DNA of 6,750 bases from Candidatus Alcyoniella australis. GTDB taxonomy: Bacteria; Lernaellota; Lernaellaia; JAVCCG01; Alcyoniellaceae. The notes under the pieces are model-generated. The model did no database searches. It was not told where the DNA came from and was given only the letters and a program-made list of their open reading frames with translations. Positions 5,882 through 6,750 of the stretch are shown one piece after another. Both the position numbers and the translations under genes were made by a program. The stretch is taken from the NCBI GenBank assembly GCA_030765605.1, contig JAVCCG010000062.1, forward strand, positions 1-6,750, in the 5' to 3' direction. The stretch's first letter is position 1. Every line of letters begins with the position of its first letter.

Positions 5882-6423
5882 ACACGGGCGAGCTCAAGTG
5901 GGCCCTGCGGCGGCTGATCGAGCGCTCCGGCGCGCAGCTCGGGGCCGGGCCGATCAAGGCCCGCGTGATCCGGCAGACCTGCGACGCCGAGGCCTACACG
6001 GTCGATGTGCAGCCACTGCTGCCCGACGGCTCCGACGACCCGGACCATCGGCCGATTCCCGAGGTCGAGGTGGACCGACTGCTCGGCGGCGCGGCAGGCC
6101 TGTACGTCAAGCTGCCCAAGGGGAGCGTGGTGCGCGTTGGCTTTTACGACAACGACCCGGCCCAGCCCTACGTGGACGGCGTGCTGGCCCTGGCCGGGAC
6201 CGAGCTCCAGGGGGCCGACGCCGTGCTGATCGGCGAGCGCCTGGTGCTGTCGGTGCCGACGATCCTGCTCGGCGGGCACGAGGCGGCACAGCCGGCCGTG
6301 CTCGGCCAGGTGCTGGAGACCTGGCTCAACGCCCATGTACACATGAGCCCGGTGGGCCAGACCTCGCCGCCGCTCACGCCCCTGGTCGGCGAGGAGCTGT
6401 CCGCCACCACGAGGATCAAGTGA
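5878..6423 (+). CDS. Baseplate spike / assembly protein V (P2 gpV, Mu gp45-like)
   Basis: This 181-residue protein is predicted to form the trimeric membrane-piercing spike beneath the hub. It starts at ATG 5878 in an ATGA overlap with the hub stop, with GGAGG 4 nt upstream. The N-terminus is helical (ELKWALRRLIERSG). It is followed by an OB-like beta domain (IKARVIRQTC, YTVDVQPLLPDGS, GLYVKLPKGSVVRVGFYDNDP), in which 'P..G..V.vgf.d.D...' is the usual gpV-type signature. The C-terminal part is short-stranded (VLIGERLVLSVPTILLGG). It ends with AVLGQVLETWLNAHVHMSPV and TSPPLTPL. H153-V-H155 resembles the HxH motifs that bind iron at the tip of P2 gpV-type spikes, though 'WLN.H.H...G.TSPP' is also a general motif in this protein group. 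The length fits gpV-family members of about 180-210 residues. Confidence 0.82.
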   Translation: MNTGELKWALRRLIERSGAQLGAGPIKARVIRQTCDAEAYTVDVQPLLPDGSDDPDHRPIPEVEVDRLLGGAAGLYVKLPKGSVVRVGFYDNDPAQPYVDGVLALAGTELQGADAVLIGERLVLSVPTILLGGHEAAQPAVLGQVLETWLNAHVHMSPVGQTSPPLTPLVGEELSATTRIK

Positions 6424-6635
6424 TGGCGCTGAACAAGGCCCAACTCACGGCGCGGCTTACCGAAATCTTCCGCGACACTTCTGCGGACGCCACGCCCGCG
6501 AGCAAGGCGGCGCAGATTGCCGACGCCGTTGACGAGTTCGTGCGCACGGCCCTGGTCTCGACCACGGTGACGGTCGCCGGCGTCACCGTCGGCACCGGCA
6601 GCGCCACGGGCACCGGCGCCGGCGGGGTGAGCTGA
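6423..6635 (+). CDS. Small phage tail-region protein of unknown function
   Basis: This gene encodes a 70-residue protein with ATG 6423 overlapping the spike stop (TGATG) and GAGGA 7 nt upstream. Its end overlaps the next ATG in the same way. The frame is open well upstream, but only as an artefact inside the spike and hub genes. The first ~45 residues are helical (NKAQLTARLTEIFRD, SKAAQIADAVDEFVRTALV). The last ~25 form a valine/threonine and then glycine-rich tail (TVTVAGVTVGTGSATGTGAG). Small proteins of this design (a helix 'A..iAdavd.fv.ta' plus a Thr/Gly-rich tail) are common beside baseplate spike genes in Mu-like phages. I know of no established role and assign none. Translational coupling on both sides suggests it is made in step with the baseplate proteins. 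Confidence 0.72.
   Translation: MALNKAQLTARLTEIFRDTSADATPASKAAQIADAVDEFVRTALVSTTVTVAGVTVGTGSATGTGAGGVS
6564..6589 (+). other. Inverted repeat in the small gene
   Basis: ACGGTGACG (6564-6572) and CGTCACCGT (6581-6589) are perfect 9-bp complements separated by 8 nt. The DNA encodes the repetitive peptide TVTVAGVTV, so the symmetry may simply follow from reused Thr-Val codons. No T-tract follows and the gene continues through it. Confidence 0.3.
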
Positions 6636-6750
6636 TGGCCAAGATCGACAAGTCCGACTGGACCGACGTTGAGCTGGACGAATACGGCGACTTCGTCATG
6701 GCTGCCGACGGCGATCTCGGTCTGGTCTACGAGAACGACGCGCTCGGCCA
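6635..6750 (+). CDS. Probable baseplate wedge protein (gp25 / Mu gp46-like), 3' partial
   Basis: Only the first 38 codons are present, starting at ATG 6635, which overlaps the preceding TGA (TGATG). A G-rich GGCGGGG lies about 7 nt upstream as a weak ribosome-binding site. The visible peptide is MAKIDKSDWTDVELDEYGDF, then VMAADGDLGLVYENDALG. It is strongly acidic. The 'GDF...DGDL.lv...DAL' layout resembles the start of gp25-type or Mu gp46-type wedge proteins, in which a short D/G-containing strand pair precedes a helix with the conserved (A/I)xxxIxxxL..... The gene after spike and small protein is commonly this wedge component. The remainder is outside the window, so the assignment depends on a short stretch plus gene order. 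Confidence 0.6.
   Translation, partial: MAKIDKSDWTDVELDEYGDFVMAADGDLGLVYENDALG

Noticed and set aside
5799-6422. Open + strand frame upstream of the 70-residue gene
   Set aside because: It is a third-frame shadow of the hub end and spike gene, rich in Arg/Ala/Gly. The TGATG-coupled ATG at 6423 begins the only protein-like part.
1-6750. CRISPR arrays, tRNA genes, insertion sequences or defence genes
   Set aside because: No regularly spaced repeats, cloverleaf-like segments, transposase motifs or non-tail genes were seen by eye; every long frame is accounted for by tail genes.

Overview
This window is part of the tail-building gene cluster of a contractile-tailed (myovirus-type) bacteriophage, prophage or phage-derived tail particle. 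All nine protein genes lie on the + strand and are packed almost without gaps: sheath (5' end missing), tube, tail assembly chaperone with a frameshifted extension, tape measure, a likely tube-initiator or hub-adaptor protein, baseplate hub, baseplate spike, a 70-residue small protein, and the first 38 codons of a likely gp25/gp46-type baseplate wedge protein. The order resembles the Mu/P2 tail modules, but the segment between tape measure and hub is shorter than in Mu. The host is probably a high-GC bacterium. The Mu/P2-like layout suggests a Gram-negative host, but nothing here fixes a taxon, and no host gene, integrase, capsid or lysis gene is visible. Whether this is an active phage, a decaying prophage or a tailocin cannot be decided from this window.

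Layout. Positions 1-1232 hold the sheath, which carries an Ig-like or beta-rich insertion near its N-terminal part. Positions 1252-1695 hold the tube, with a GTG start and a strong Shine-Dalgarno sequence. A small stem-loop spans the sheath stop codon. Positions 1719-2099 hold the chaperone in its zero frame. The run of seven A residues at 2087-2093, followed after 7 nt by a 12-bp stem-loop, marks a very probable programmed -1 frameshift. It would extend the product to a TGA at 2276-2278, which overlaps the tape-measure ATG at 2278. Positions 2278-4377 hold the tape measure. Positions 4377-5039, 5030-5881, 5878-6423, 6423-6635 and 6635-6750+ hold the baseplate-side genes. Each overlaps its predecessor by 1, 4 or 10 nt, as expected for translational coupling on one late transcript.

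How the genes work together. The hub, spike and wedge proteins form the baseplate. The adaptor connects the baseplate to the tube. The chaperone and its frameshifted form are expected to coat and deliver the tape measure, around which tube and then sheath subunits polymerise to a length set by the tape measure. No promoter, rho-independent terminator, RNA gene, mobile element or CRISPR array was recognised, and no stretch over 300 bases lacks a gene. The most noteworthy feature is the complete frameshift cassette at 2087-2129. I see no evidence for a wholly new system here.
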